64,000 nt of DNA, taken from assembly GCA_947489585.1 (NCBI GenBank), contig CANLEE010000005.1:186001-250000 (forward strand), read 5' to 3'. Below are positions 1 to 8,162 of the stretch, one piece after another. Each line of letters begins with the position of its first letter. The first letter of the stretch is position 1. The notes beneath the pieces are model-generated. The model did no database searches. It had not been told where the DNA came from and saw nothing but the letters and a program-made list of their open reading frames with translations. The DNA is from an uncultured Psychroserpens sp. (lineage in GTDB: Bacteria > Bacteroidota > Bacteroidia > Flavobacteriales > Flavobacteriaceae). A program made the position numbers and the translations under genes.

Positions 1-2
1 TA

Positions 3-1901
3 GCTGTCATTTTCTCCCTCCAAATAAGTTGGTCTCAATCCAATTTGAATGAGTTTAAGAGTAAAATGGAAGACTTATCTAAAACTAAAAAAGGCTTAAA
101 TGAAAATATTAGAATAGACTTGACAGGTTTAACCTTATATGATTTTATTACAACTTTAGCAGAAGAGCATGAATTAAATGTTAGTGTTGATCCACAACTT
201 AACCAAATGGTTACCAGCAACTTTTTTGATGTAAAAGTTACTGATGTATTTTATTTTTTAATACAGAAACATCAACTAGATGTGGATGTTATGAACAACA
301 TTTTAATTTTTAATAAGAGAAAAGAAGCAGTTGTTGTCGAAAAATCAAAACCTTTAAAAGTAATCGATGTTTCTTATAATAACCAGAATGATTTTCTGTC
401 GATGAAACTCAAAAATGATTCTTTGCCAAGAGTCGCTCAAGCCATTACAGACGCTTCTAAAAAAAATGTGGTATTAGCACCAGGTGTCAAAGACATGAAA
501 GTTTCAGCATATATATTGAATAGACCTTTTGATCAGGTGTTAGATATGATGGCTAAATCTAATAGTCTTACAGTTCAAAAAGACGAAAACAATAATTACT
601 ACTTAGAAAAAGATACAACTCCAAAAGAGGCAACTACAAGACCCAATAATGCAACATCAAGATCTAACCGAAGGCAAAATAACTCAAGAGGAAACAATAA
701 TACTTCTGGAAGCTTTACCATAGATGTTAATAATCAAGGCTTTCTTAATATTCAATCTTATGAAGGTGATGCAGCAGAAATGATTATTGATGCAGCAGAA
801 AAACTTAAAATAAGTTTTTTTATGTATAATACACCCGAAGGCGTAAATACAACATTAATAGCTAATGGTATTACATTTGACGATTTATTAAATCATTTAT
901 TCACTGGAGAAAAATACACCTATAAAATTACAGATGATTTATACCTCATAGGCGAACACGTTACAGAAGGATTGAGAACCACTGAACTGGTTCAATTAGA
1001 AAATAGATCTATTGAATCTGTGTTTACTTCCTTGCCATCAACGCTAACACAAAACCTTGAAGTTAAAGAGTTTATTGAATTAAATGGTTTTGTGGTCTCA
1101 GGCTCTAAAATTTATATTGATGAATTCAAAGATTATATACGAGAGATTGATCGCGTGGTTCCTGTAATTCAAATTGAAGTTATTATTGTTCAATATCAAA
1201 AATCATATGAAATTCAAACAGGAATTCAAGCAGGATTAGACAACCAACCTAGAACTACATCTGGAGTGTTATTCCCTACAGGCGATGTCGCTCTTAATTC
1301 AACATCAGTAAATGGTCTAATTGATGCCTTTAATGGGTTAGGTTTTATTAATCTTGGAAAAGTCACTGAGAATTTCTATTTAAACTTAAGAGCATTAGAG
1401 AATAATTCTTTAATCAAATTATCATCTACACCAAAACTGGTGACTTTAAATGGCCATGATGCTACGTCATCTATTGGAGAAACTAGTTACTATTTTGAGC
1501 AAAATAATCAATTAATAAACTCAGGCATCAATGATAATATTTTGCAATCGGGTACATGGAAATCTACTGAAGCTAATTTAAGTATTTCAATTACACCATT
1601 TGTTTCAAAAGATGAGAATGTAACTTTAACAATTGCTGTTGAGCGAAGTTCGTTTTTAGCTCGAGTTGGTGAAAATGCACCTCCAGGAAAAGCAACGCAA
1701 AAGTTTGAATCTATGATTAGCGTTAGGAATAATGAAATGATATTATTAGGTGGCCTTGATGAATTAGAAAATGAAAACTCTGGTACTGGAACCCCTTTTC
1801 TTTCTAGAGTTCCAATTATTAAATGGTTTTTTAGTAGTAGAAAAAAGAGAAAAGAAAAATCTAAACTCCATATATTCATTAAACCTACAGTGACTTACTA
1901 A
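3..1901 (+). CDS. Secretin (PilQ/GspD family), 5' end outside window
   Basis: Outer-membrane secretin forming the gated exit pore of a type IV pilus or type II secretion-like machine. The reading frame is open to the left edge and upstream residues read like the end of a signal peptide (AVIFSLQISWSQSN), so the TTG at 45 is not the real start and the gene is 5'-truncated. N-terminal STN/N-domains occupy roughly the first 300 residues, with a low-complexity Asn/Ser/Arg-rich linker at about 690-730 nt. The secretin core begins near VPVIQIEVIIV. It ends with the typical ITPFVSKDENVTLTI, then ISVRNNEMILLGGL and VPIIKWFF-IFIKPTV, which are classical secretin C-terminal signatures. The stop codon overlaps the next gene start by 1 nt. 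PilQ and GspD cannot be told apart from sequence alone. Confidence 0.9.
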   Translation, partial: AVIFSLQISWSQSNLNEFKSKMEDLSKTKKGLNENIRIDLTGLTLYDFITTLAEEHELNVSVDPQLNQMVTSNFFDVKVTDVFYFLIQKHQLDVDVMNNILIFNKRKEAVVVEKSKPLKVIDVSYNNQNDFLSMKLKNDSLPRVAQAITDASKKNVVLAPGVKDMKVSAYILNRPFDQVLDMMAKSNSLTVQKDENNNYYLEKDTTPKEATTRPNNATSRSNRRQNNSRGNNNTSGSFTIDVNNQGFLNIQSYEGDAAEMIIDAAEKLKISFFMYNTPEGVNTTLIANGITFDDLLNHLFTGEKYTYKITDDLYLIGEHVTEGLRTTELVQLENRSIESVFTSLPSTLTQNLEVKEFIELNGFVVSGSKIYIDEFKDYIREIDRVVPVIQIEVIIVQYQKSYEIQTGIQAGLDNQPRTTSGVLFPTGDVALNSTSVNGLIDAFNGLGFINLGKVTENFYLNLRALENNSLIKLSSTPKLVTLNGHDATSSIGETSYYFEQNNQLINSGINDNILQSGTWKSTEANLSISITPFVSKDENVTLTIAVERSSFLARVGENAPPGKATQKFESMISVRNNEMILLGGLDELENENSGTGTPFLSRVPIIKWFFSSRKKRKEKSKLHIFIKPTVTY

Positions 1902-3082
1902 TGATAGCGCATTTAAAAAAACTTATAAAAGGCGAAGACCATTATTACTTGATAGGTGTTTACACTATTGAGGATAAAACGCATTATGAGTTTTTGGAAG
2001 TTGCTTTAGAAGTAGATGAACTTAAAATTATTGCTAAAGAAAGTATTGTCGATATTGAAAAGTCATTTAAAGAATTACTAAAAAAAGACCATCCTATTCT
2101 CCTGCATTTTGATGGTGACAATGTGATCTCTAGGACTACAGAAAACAAACAAGGTTATAGAAATAACATTGTGTTTAAAATGAATCCTGATGACTTTTAT
2201 TTTTATGAATATCATCGAGATGATACAATATTTGCTTCGCTAAGTAGAAGACAGTTTGTTGATGATACGATTCAATTATTTAATAAAAACGATAAATTCA
2301 TAGTTCATTTGTCTATTGGTCCATTTGTAGTATCACAATTAGTTTCAATTCTTAAAAATGAAACTGAAGTCTTTTCAAGTTTTCATAGTCTTAAACTTAG
2401 TGAAGATGGGATTACTTCATTTGAAAAAACAGAAGAGCAGAATCATCAAGTCGTCATTTCCGAAGAAAAGTTTAGTCAAAAAGAAATTGGATTAATGGCG
2501 ACCTTCTTGAATTTTAAACAAGGTAATGATAACATCCTATTTAATGACACGCTTTTATTAAGTAATAGAGATGAACAAACGTTTAGGAAGCGATTTAAGC
2601 AAATGAGTGTGTTTACCATTGCCTTTATTATGATGGCTTTATTGGTTGGACACCAACTTTTAAATTATTATGTCAATGCTCTTGCAGAAAAAGAATCGCG
2701 CTATTCTATTTCTCAGCAAACACTAATGGAAGTCAATGAACTTCGTGAAGAAAGAGCTCTTAAAGAGAAAATTTTAGAAACAAGTGGTGTTATAGATGCC
2801 AATTATATGACGCAATATTTTGTTGAAATTGGTAACAATGTACCAGATGACATTACAATCACTTCAATTGATGCTGTACCAGCTTTAAAGAAAATAAAAC
2901 CCAATGAAAAGATTAATATGGATACTAAAATCATCAATATTACGGGGGAATCTTATACTGATGGTGACTTTAATACTTTAATGAAAAGTTTGAACGCCAT
3001 TTCATGGGTTAAAAAGGTTGATATTATTAATTACGTAGAAGAAAAATCAGGGAATACATTTTTAATTAAAATTACGAAGTAG
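1901..3082 (+). CDS. GspL/PilM-PilN-like inner-membrane assembly protein
   Basis: Predicted inner-membrane platform component. The first 235 or so residues are cytoplasmic and look like a diverged PilM/GspL domain. A single membrane helix follows (about residues 237-257, FTIAFIMMALLVGHQLLNYY). After it come a coiled coil and a periplasmic PilN-type domain (NVPDDITITSID ... ITGESYTDGDFNTLMKSL). In proteobacterial pili PilM and PilN are separate genes, so this one-piece layout resembles GspL more closely. The start overlaps the secretin stop (TAATG) and the next gene starts 2 nt after the stop, which indicates translational coupling. The membrane and periplasmic half is a confident assignment. 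The cytoplasmic half is too diverged to assign firmly. Confidence 0.75.
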   Translation: MIAHLKKLIKGEDHYYLIGVYTIEDKTHYEFLEVALEVDELKIIAKESIVDIEKSFKELLKKDHPILLHFDGDNVISRTTENKQGYRNNIVFKMNPDDFYFYEYHRDDTIFASLSRRQFVDDTIQLFNKNDKFIVHLSIGPFVVSQLVSILKNETEVFSSFHSLKLSEDGITSFEKTEEQNHQVVISEEKFSQKEIGLMATFLNFKQGNDNILFNDTLLLSNRDEQTFRKRFKQMSVFTIAFIMMALLVGHQLLNYYVNALAEKESRYSISQQTLMEVNELREERALKEKILETSGVIDANYMTQYFVEIGNNVPDDITITSIDAVPALKKIKPNEKINMDTKIINITGESYTDGDFNTLMKSLNAISWVKKVDIINYVEEKSGNTFLIKITK

Positions 3083-3084
3083 AG

Positions 3085-3612
3085 ATGTCTAAAAGCTTCA
3101 CATATAAGCAGAAATTCTTCGGAATAGCAATAGGATTAATAATTCTATTACTTGCATCTTATAAAAAAACATACAAACATGTCTTTGAAGCTAAAGCACA
3201 ATTAAGTCTCGTTAATGATAAATTACAAAATGTAGACGATTCTTATAACGAAGTTTTCATGCTTAAAAATGAAATTAGGAGTCTAGATAACATCATTGGA
3301 GGTCAGAGCAAGTATCCAGATCAAGTACAGCAAATGATTTTAGACTTTATTTCTAGCTCAAGCCATGATGTTGATATCTCGTCAATTCAAGACACGCACA
3401 TTATTGCGGATAATGAGTTTAAAATCTATACGAACAGTTTAGAAGTTGAAGGCTCTTATTTTGATTTAATGCGATTATTTTATGATCTTGAAAAAGAGTT
3501 TAGTGCCTCAAAAATAGTTAGCGGAAAACTCTACACAGTTAAGAACTATAGAAACAATTCAAAACGATTATATTTAAAATTAATTTTTCAGAATTATGAA
3601 AAAAATACCTAA
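3085..3612 (+). CDS. PilO/GspM-like assembly protein
   Basis: A 175-aa bitopic inner-membrane protein. It has a short cytoplasmic N-terminus, one membrane helix (FFGIAIGLIILLLASY), a coiled coil (about residues 30-65) and a ferredoxin-like periplasmic domain. The segment LEVEGSYFDLMRLFYDLEKEF-AS is the typical PilO motif, matching the family pattern of a beta strand followed by 'G.Y..l..f...L'. It probably pairs with the PilN-like domain of the upstream protein to form the alignment complex beneath the secretin. It overlaps the following lipoprotein gene by 17 nt. Assignment rests on domain layout and position. Confidence 0.75.
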   Translation: MSKSFTYKQKFFGIAIGLIILLLASYKKTYKHVFEAKAQLSLVNDKLQNVDDSYNEVFMLKNEIRSLDNIIGGQSKYPDQVQQMILDFISSSSHDVDISSIQDTHIIADNEFKIYTNSLEVEGSYFDLMRLFYDLEKEFSASKIVSGKLYTVKNYRNNSKRLYLKLIFQNYEKNT

Positions 3613-4549
3613 TATTTTATTTGCCTTAATAACGCTATTCATTGTTTCATGTGATGATATTGTTGAAGAAGATATCGAAAATGATATTGTACAAACCATT
3701 TTCCCAACTGAAGATACAGTGATAAATGGTAATACAGTACAATTTGCCTGGCAAGAACTCGATGGTGCTGATGATTATAGAGTTCAAATTATTAATGACA
3801 ATCAATTGTTAGTTGTTGATTCGCTCGTCACAGTTACTGCGATTGATTTTGTATTAAACCCAGGAAACTATCAATGGCGCGTAAAAGGTGAAAATTTTGC
3901 CTACTCAACACAATATACATTTCCTATTAATTTTTCTGTTGAAATATCAGAAGATTTAACAAATCAAAATGTAATTTTATTAACACCTTCTAATAATTTT
4001 TATACTAACGATACCAATATTATATTAACCTGGACATCTATTAGTAGTGCAAATGATTATAGTTTGGATGTTATAAAAAATAATGGCGGACAAGAAACTG
4101 TTTTACAAGAGGTAAATCTTGTTGATACCAATTTCACATTACCAACTAATATATTTGATGAAGATGCTGAATACTTATGGAAAATAAAGGCTCTTAATGC
4201 TACAAGTGAAACTAGTTTTTCAGAACGAACAATTTTTATTGACAGAGAGGTGCCTGGACAACCTTCATTGGTGTCTCCTAGTAATTTAGAAGCCTTTTCT
4301 GATGCAACTATTGATTTTAATTGGACCATTGGAAGCGATTCAGGAAACATTCAATCGACAAGAACAAATACGCTAGAAATTTCTACTGACATCAACTTTG
4401 GAACACTATTATTGTCTGAAGATTTAGAAAACAATTCGTATCAATATACATTTAGTGATCTAGGCACTTATTACTGGCGCGTAATTATTTTTGATGCTGC
4501 TGGTAATATTGGAGATTACAGCGCAGTACGCTCTTTTACAATTGAATAA
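3596..4549 (+). CDS. Lipoprotein with three FN3/Ig-like repeats
   Basis: Residues 1-20 form a lipoprotein signal peptide (KIPNILFALITLFIVSC, lipobox cysteine at 19). Three tandem beta-sandwich repeats of about 90-95 residues follow. Each contains an 'F/L-x-W-x-x-x-x-x-A-x-x-Y-x-x-x-I' core and a closing 'Y-x-W-x-V/I' strand, as in fibronectin type III-like domains. It overlaps the PilO-like gene by 17 nt and the next gene by 1 nt, so it belongs to the same operon. A plausible role is a pilotin-like or surface-exposed partner of the secretin complex, but nothing in the sequence proves it. It does not resemble the known small pilotins PilF, PilW or GspS. Confidence 0.7.
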   Translation: MKKIPNILFALITLFIVSCDDIVEEDIENDIVQTIFPTEDTVINGNTVQFAWQELDGADDYRVQIINDNQLLVVDSLVTVTAIDFVLNPGNYQWRVKGENFAYSTQYTFPINFSVEISEDLTNQNVILLTPSNNFYTNDTNIILTWTSISSANDYSLDVIKNNGGQETVLQEVNLVDTNFTLPTNIFDEDAEYLWKIKALNATSETSFSERTIFIDREVPGQPSLVSPSNLEAFSDATIDFNWTIGSDSGNIQSTRTNTLEISTDINFGTLLLSEDLENNSYQYTFSDLGTYYWRVIIFDAAGNIGDYSAVRSFTIE

Positions 4550-5040
4550 TGAAAAAAAAGCATCTAAACATACCATTATTTATTTTAGTCCTTATTATTT
4601 ACGGAGGTGTATTTTTAAAATTCTTCGGAAAAAAGGAAGTGCAATTTGATGATTCAATCTATAGTTCTACATTTTCTAAACAAGGATCTAACTTTGATGT
4701 TAAGCGTAATGATTTTGATATTTCTAGTATTAAAATTGATCCATTTAAAATTAACAAGAGATCAAAGAGAAAAGCTTCAACAGTCTCACCAGCTAAAAAG
4801 ACCGCCTCTACTTCAAATAAAAAAACACTAAAGAAACCTTGGCCAAAGATTGCTTACTATGGTTTTGTCAAAAATAACATTAATAAAACACGGTTGGTGT
4901 TAGTGAAAGTGAATTCTAAACTTTATAGAAAAAGAGAGAAAGAAGACATTGATGATTTGAGAATTTTAAAAGCGTATAATGACTCAATCGTTCTCAGTAT
5001 AGGTAAAGAAACAAAAACAATAAAAAAAGTAAATGAATAA
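4549..5040 (+). CDS. PilP/GspC-like periplasmic coupling protein
   Basis: A 163-aa protein with one N-terminal membrane helix (IPLFILVLIIYGGVFLKFF). A disordered Lys/Ser/Thr-rich linker (residues about 75-95) precedes a small C-terminal beta domain. That domain has the order YYGFVKNN ... RLVLVKVNSKLYRKREKED ... DSIVLSIGKETKTI. The layout (helix, linker, beta domain with a 'Y.G.....aLV.....y.v..g......v......sI.L' pattern) matches the homology region of PilP and GspC, which bridge the inner-membrane platform to the secretin N-domains. Low sequence similarity keeps the call tentative. Overlaps: 1 nt with the lipoprotein gene and 8 nt with the Skp-like gene. Confidence 0.6.
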   Translation: MKKKHLNIPLFILVLIIYGGVFLKFFGKKEVQFDDSIYSSTFSKQGSNFDVKRNDFDISSIKIDPFKINKRSKRKASTVSPAKKTASTSNKKTLKKPWPKIAYYGFVKNNINKTRLVLVKVNSKLYRKREKEDIDDLRILKAYNDSIVLSIGKETKTIKKVNE

Positions 5041-5542
5041 AATAAAATTTTTGCCGCTAATAAATACCGTTTTAATTATTGGGTTAGCACTTGTTTACAT
5101 TTTCAATAGTGTTGATAAAAAAGAAACTATTGTTTATGTAGATAATGTAAAACTATTTAATGAATTTAACATGACTAAAGAAATTAGAGCAGTTGAAGAG
5201 AAAAAAATGGCCGCAAAGAAGAAGACAATTGATAGTTTATTTAATAAATATCAAACAATTGAAGATAAAGAATCTCAAGCGTCAAAAAAATTAGAAGTAC
5301 AAATCTCTTACATTAATAAAGAACTTCAAGACATTCAAAATAATTACGCAAATGATCTAACACAAAAAGTGTGGTCTCGCTTAAATGCTTATCTAAAAAA
5401 CTATGGAGAAGATAAAGAATTAACGTTTATTATGGGTTCAAATGGAAACGGAAATGTTATGTTTTCAAAAACATCCAATGACGCCACAGAAGCTATTATT
5501 TTTTACGTTAATCAAAAATATGAAGGATACAATCTTCAATAA
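5033..5542 (+). CDS. OmpH/Skp-like membrane-anchored protein
   Basis: A 169-aa protein with an uncleaved N-terminal helix (INTVLIIGLALVYIFNS). It then has the OmpH/Skp hallmark: a 'IVYVDNVKLFNEFNMTKEI' strand-helix, a long charged coiled coil (residues about 55-120) and a closing beta segment 'ELTFIMGSNGNGNVMFS'. Skp proteins are periplasmic tentacle chaperones for outer-membrane proteins. This copy is anchored and belongs to the secretin operon (8-nt overlap upstream). It could therefore serve the secretin or its substrate rather than general outer-membrane biogenesis, which is an inference. It is the last gene of the operon. Confidence 0.75.
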   Translation: MNKIKFLPLINTVLIIGLALVYIFNSVDKKETIVYVDNVKLFNEFNMTKEIRAVEEKKMAAKKKTIDSLFNKYQTIEDKESQASKKLEVQISYINKELQDIQNNYANDLTQKVWSRLNAYLKNYGEDKELTFIMGSNGNGNVMFSKTSNDATEAIIFYVNQKYEGYNLQ

Positions 5543-5737
5543 ATTTTAATTCAAACAAATAGCCAACTTTAAACTTCTAAATTTTCTTTTTCATCTCGGA
5601 AATATATTGGCTAATTCTCATAGAAATCGCACCTCCTTTTAGACCTTAAAACATAGCGATTCAATTTAATTTATTGATTTTCAATAATTTATAGATGTTT
5701 TTAATATTATTAAATGTAAGAAAAAACTTAACAAAAT

Positions 5738-5754
5738 TTACGGAAAATCCGTAA
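5738..5754. promoter_or_regulatory. Perfect inverted repeat, candidate operator
   Basis: TTACGG-AAAAT-CCGTAA is a 6-bp perfect dyad with a 5-nt spacer. It sits 10 nt upstream of a candidate -7 element and covers the place where a -33 element would be. This is typical of a binding site for a dimeric regulator controlling the downstream toxin-like operon. The rest of the 5543-5826 gap is AT-rich. It contains a widely spaced TAGCCAA/TTGGCTA dyad (5562-5568 and 5609-5615) and no gene that I can support. Confidence 0.5.
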
Positions 5755-5764
5755 GTATTTTCTT

Positions 5765-5772
5765 CACTTTTG
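5765..5772 (+). promoter_or_regulatory. Candidate -7 promoter element (CACTTTTG)
   Basis: CACTTTTG matches the Bacteroidota -7 consensus TAnnTTTG at all fixed positions but the first. No clear -33 TTG lies at the right distance. The inverted repeat at 5738-5754 occupies that place, which suggests activator dependence. It would start a transcript with a leader of about 45-50 nt before the ATG at 5827. Confidence 0.4.
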
Positions 5773-5826
5773 TTAAATTTAATACGTAAGTTTATACTGT
5801 CATTAACTATCAATCAACTACATTAT

Positions 5827-6420
5827 ATGTTTCTAAGGAGGTGTTTTCTTTCGTTTTTTTTGCTTTTTTACACCCTCCTACTGAGTTGTAATAATTCTAA
5901 TAAAATTAAAACTTCTACCAATTCAAAGCATTACAGTTTTAAACAACAAGATTGGAAATCAAATCAAATCACACAGTTTATAAATGACATTAATTATACG
6001 GCTACAGAGGTGCCTCTTAAATATTATTTACTAAAAAACATTGATGAGAATGATTTAGGAAATGTTGATTCTATATATAATGCAAATTCTAAAGAACGCA
6101 TTTTAGAAATTGAATTTCAACATGCTAATAAAGAAGATTTATTGAAAGAAAAATACACTCAAAAATCTTATGAAGATGCGGTGAAATATTTGTCATTTCA
6201 AATCGAAAAAGATTTCACCTTAATAACGTCTTCTAACGATACTATACAATGTTCAGGAGCACATTTTGAACGCAATTTTAAGGTGGCTCCATTTAAACGT
6301 GCATTACTCTATTTTACAAATATAAATCCAAACGATAATATCAAACTAATATACCAAGATCAATTATTTGGTAATGGAATTATCAAATTCAATTTTCAAG
6401 AAATACCGTTAAAATTATGA
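5827..6420 (+). CDS. Lipoprotein, first gene of Rhs operon
   Basis: I do not recognise this 197-aa protein. I chose the ATG at 5827 because it directly precedes a proper lipoprotein signal peptide (MFLRRCFLSFFLLFYTLLLSC). An in-frame TTG at 5770 would add an implausible 19-residue extension and lies in the promoter. The mature part is mixed alpha/beta with no evident repeats. A perfect anti-Shine-Dalgarno complement (AAGGAGGTG, 5835-5843) lies just inside the coding region. The stop overlaps the next start by 4 nt (ATGA), so the protein is coupled to the tail-fibre-like gene. A role in surface attachment, or as an assembly factor for the large proteins downstream, is conceivable but unproven. 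Confidence 0.7.
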   Translation: MFLRRCFLSFFLLFYTLLLSCNNSNKIKTSTNSKHYSFKQQDWKSNQITQFINDINYTATEVPLKYYLLKNIDENDLGNVDSIYNANSKERILEIEFQHANKEDLLKEKYTQKSYEDAVKYLSFQIEKDFTLITSSNDTIQCSGAHFERNFKVAPFKRALLYFTNINPNDNIKLIYQDQLFGNGIIKFNFQEIPLKL

Positions 6421-8126
6421 AATCATCTATTATGAAAAGAATGTTCATCTTGTTCGCTTTAATGTCTTCAACTGTGTACTCACAGGTTAAAGACGAAAAT
6501 AATGTTCAGGCCACAGGCGCATCAAATACAACCTTAACAGGTAAAATAGGTGTTGGTTTATTATCAGGAGCCACACCTTCACTAACCTTATCTATTGGAG
6601 ACGACAACTCTGGTATATCTGGAGCTAATGACGCTTTAGATCTTGTCACAGCTGGTGTCTCTCGACTATCTATTGCCACTAATGGAGATATTAGTACACC
6701 AAGTGAATTTACATTAATTCATCCCCAAATGAGTACCAATTTTGCTGGTGACAGAATCAAATTTAATAATCACTACACAGGTGGTGGCTGGGCTAAAGGT
6801 CTTATTGAAGTTTATGATGATTCATCAAATCTATATTACGAACTAGGTGTATATGGAAGTGGACAAACCTATTCTTATGGATATTTAGGTAATTCGTTTA
6901 GTGATAACTTTCTAAAATGGACGCCTGCCAAAAACTTTGGTGTTGGTTTACCATCAACAGATCAACCTAGTCTTATGCTGTCTATAGGAGATTCTGATTC
7001 TGGTATAGTTGGTGGTAGTAACACACTATCTATAAAAACAGGAAATGTTGATAGATTAACTATCGATAGTGGTGGGGATATTAATACTACAAGTGATTTT
7101 ACAATAGTTGACCCACAAATGAGTACAGAACTTGTAGGTGATAGAATAAAATTCAAAAACCATTATACAGGTGGTGGCTGGGCTAAAGGTATTATTGAGG
7201 TTTATGATGATTCATCAAATCTATATTACGAACTAGGGGCATATGGTAGTGGGCAAACCTATTTGTATGGATATTTAGGTAATTCGTTTAGTGATAACTT
7301 CGTGAAATGGACACCTGCTAAAAACTTTGGTATTGGTTTACCTTCAACAAATCAACCTAGTCTTATGCTGTCTATAGGAGATTCTGATTCTGGAATTGTA
7401 GGAGCAGAAAACACCTTAGATTTTTACACAAATAATTCATCAAAACTTTCAATATCTAGTAATGGTAATGTAGGGATTGGCACCACAACTCCTGATGGTC
7501 TTTTAAATATTAAACCTCAAACGGCTGGAGCTATAAGCAATGATGCATCGCAATACCAATTAACGTTCACGCTAAGTGGTTCTGGTACTGGAGATGTTGA
7601 CCGTAATATTGCGTTTAGAGATAATACGTCTGGTAATGTGGCTGCTGCAATAAATGCTGTAGATGAAGGGCCTTCAAGAGCAACAGGAATAGGCTTTTTC
7701 ACTGGCGATTTATCTGGGATTTCTGAAAAAATGATTGTTAGAAACGATGGAAATGTTGGTATAGGCACTTCTTCTCCTGACGAAAAACTAGCGGTTAACG
7801 GAACAATTCATGCTAAAGAAGTAAGAGTTGATCTAACGGGTTGGCCAGATTATGTTTTTACGGATGAATATAGCTTACTAAAGTTAGATGATATTGAAAA
7901 ATTCATCAAAGAAAATGGCCATTTACCAAACATTCCTAATGCTAAAGACGTTGAAAAAAATGGAATTCAACTCGGTGAAATGAATGTTAAGCTTTTAGAA
8001 AAAATAGAAGAATTAACACTACATACAATAGCGCAGCAAAAGGCAATCAAGCTGCAAAAAGAAAAAAACAAACAACTTGAAGAGCGTTTGATAAAATTAG
8101 AGAAACTCATGACTAAATCTAATTAG
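6417..8126 (+). CDS. Tail-fibre-like secreted repeat protein
   Basis: A 569-aa secreted protein with an N-terminal signal peptide (MKRMFILFALMSSTVYSQ, from the second Met). It contains tandem 130-residue repeats (LSIGD..SGI ... GGGWAKG.IEVYDDSSNLYYELG ... WTPAKNFG.GLPS). After them come two 'GNVGIGT.(S/T)P' beta-helix motifs. The C-terminus is the familiar Bacteroidota ending: DLTGWPDYVFTDEYSLLKL, then HLPNIPNAKDVEKNGIQLGE, then a long coiled coil. The architecture is that of trimeric tail-spike or fibre proteins found in Bacteroidota secretomes. It is coupled to the upstream lipoprotein (ATGA) and 36 nt from the giant SpvB-like gene. It may act as a surface adhesin or receptor-binding partner of the large proteins, which is an inference. 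Confidence 0.8.
   Translation: MKSSIMKRMFILFALMSSTVYSQVKDENNVQATGASNTTLTGKIGVGLLSGATPSLTLSIGDDNSGISGANDALDLVTAGVSRLSIATNGDISTPSEFTLIHPQMSTNFAGDRIKFNNHYTGGGWAKGLIEVYDDSSNLYYELGVYGSGQTYSYGYLGNSFSDNFLKWTPAKNFGVGLPSTDQPSLMLSIGDSDSGIVGGSNTLSIKTGNVDRLTIDSGGDINTTSDFTIVDPQMSTELVGDRIKFKNHYTGGGWAKGIIEVYDDSSNLYYELGAYGSGQTYLYGYLGNSFSDNFVKWTPAKNFGIGLPSTNQPSLMLSIGDSDSGIVGAENTLDFYTNNSSKLSISSNGNVGIGTTTPDGLLNIKPQTAGAISNDASQYQLTFTLSGSGTGDVDRNIAFRDNTSGNVAAAINAVDEGPSRATGIGFFTGDLSGISEKMIVRNDGNVGIGTSSPDEKLAVNGTIHAKEVRVDLTGWPDYVFTDEYSLLKLDDIEKFIKENGHLPNIPNAKDVEKNGIQLGEMNVKLLEKIEELTLHTIAQQKAIKLQKEKNKQLEERLIKLEKLMTKSN
6571..7395 (+). repeat. 390-bp in-frame tandem repeat inside fibre gene
   Basis: Two full units and the start of a third are in register at exactly 390 nt. 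The motif 'LSIGD' ends at 6600, 6990 and 7380. The words AACCTAGTCTTATGCTGTCT and TATAGGAGATTCTGATTCTGG recur 390 nt apart (6961 and 7351 blocks). The near-identity at DNA level, including third positions in the GGGWAKG/YDDSSNLYYELG stretch, points to recent duplication or ongoing homogenisation. Confidence 0.9.
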
Positions 8127-8162
8127 GAGTAATAGTGTTAGAAATTTAAGCCATAAAGAAGA

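Noticed and set aside
45..1901. TTG at 45 as start of the secretin gene
   Set aside because: The frame is open to the window edge and the upstream residues look like a signal peptide, so the gene begins outside the window.
5562..5615. TAGCCAA/TTGGCTA dyad after the secretin operon as a terminator
   Set aside because: The 40-nt loop and lack of a following T run make an intrinsic terminator unlikely. It may be chance.
5770..5826. TTG at 5770 as start of the lipoprotein gene
   Set aside because: It overlaps the -7 promoter element and would bury the lipoprotein signal peptide behind 19 residues. ATG 5827 gives a normal lipoprotein.
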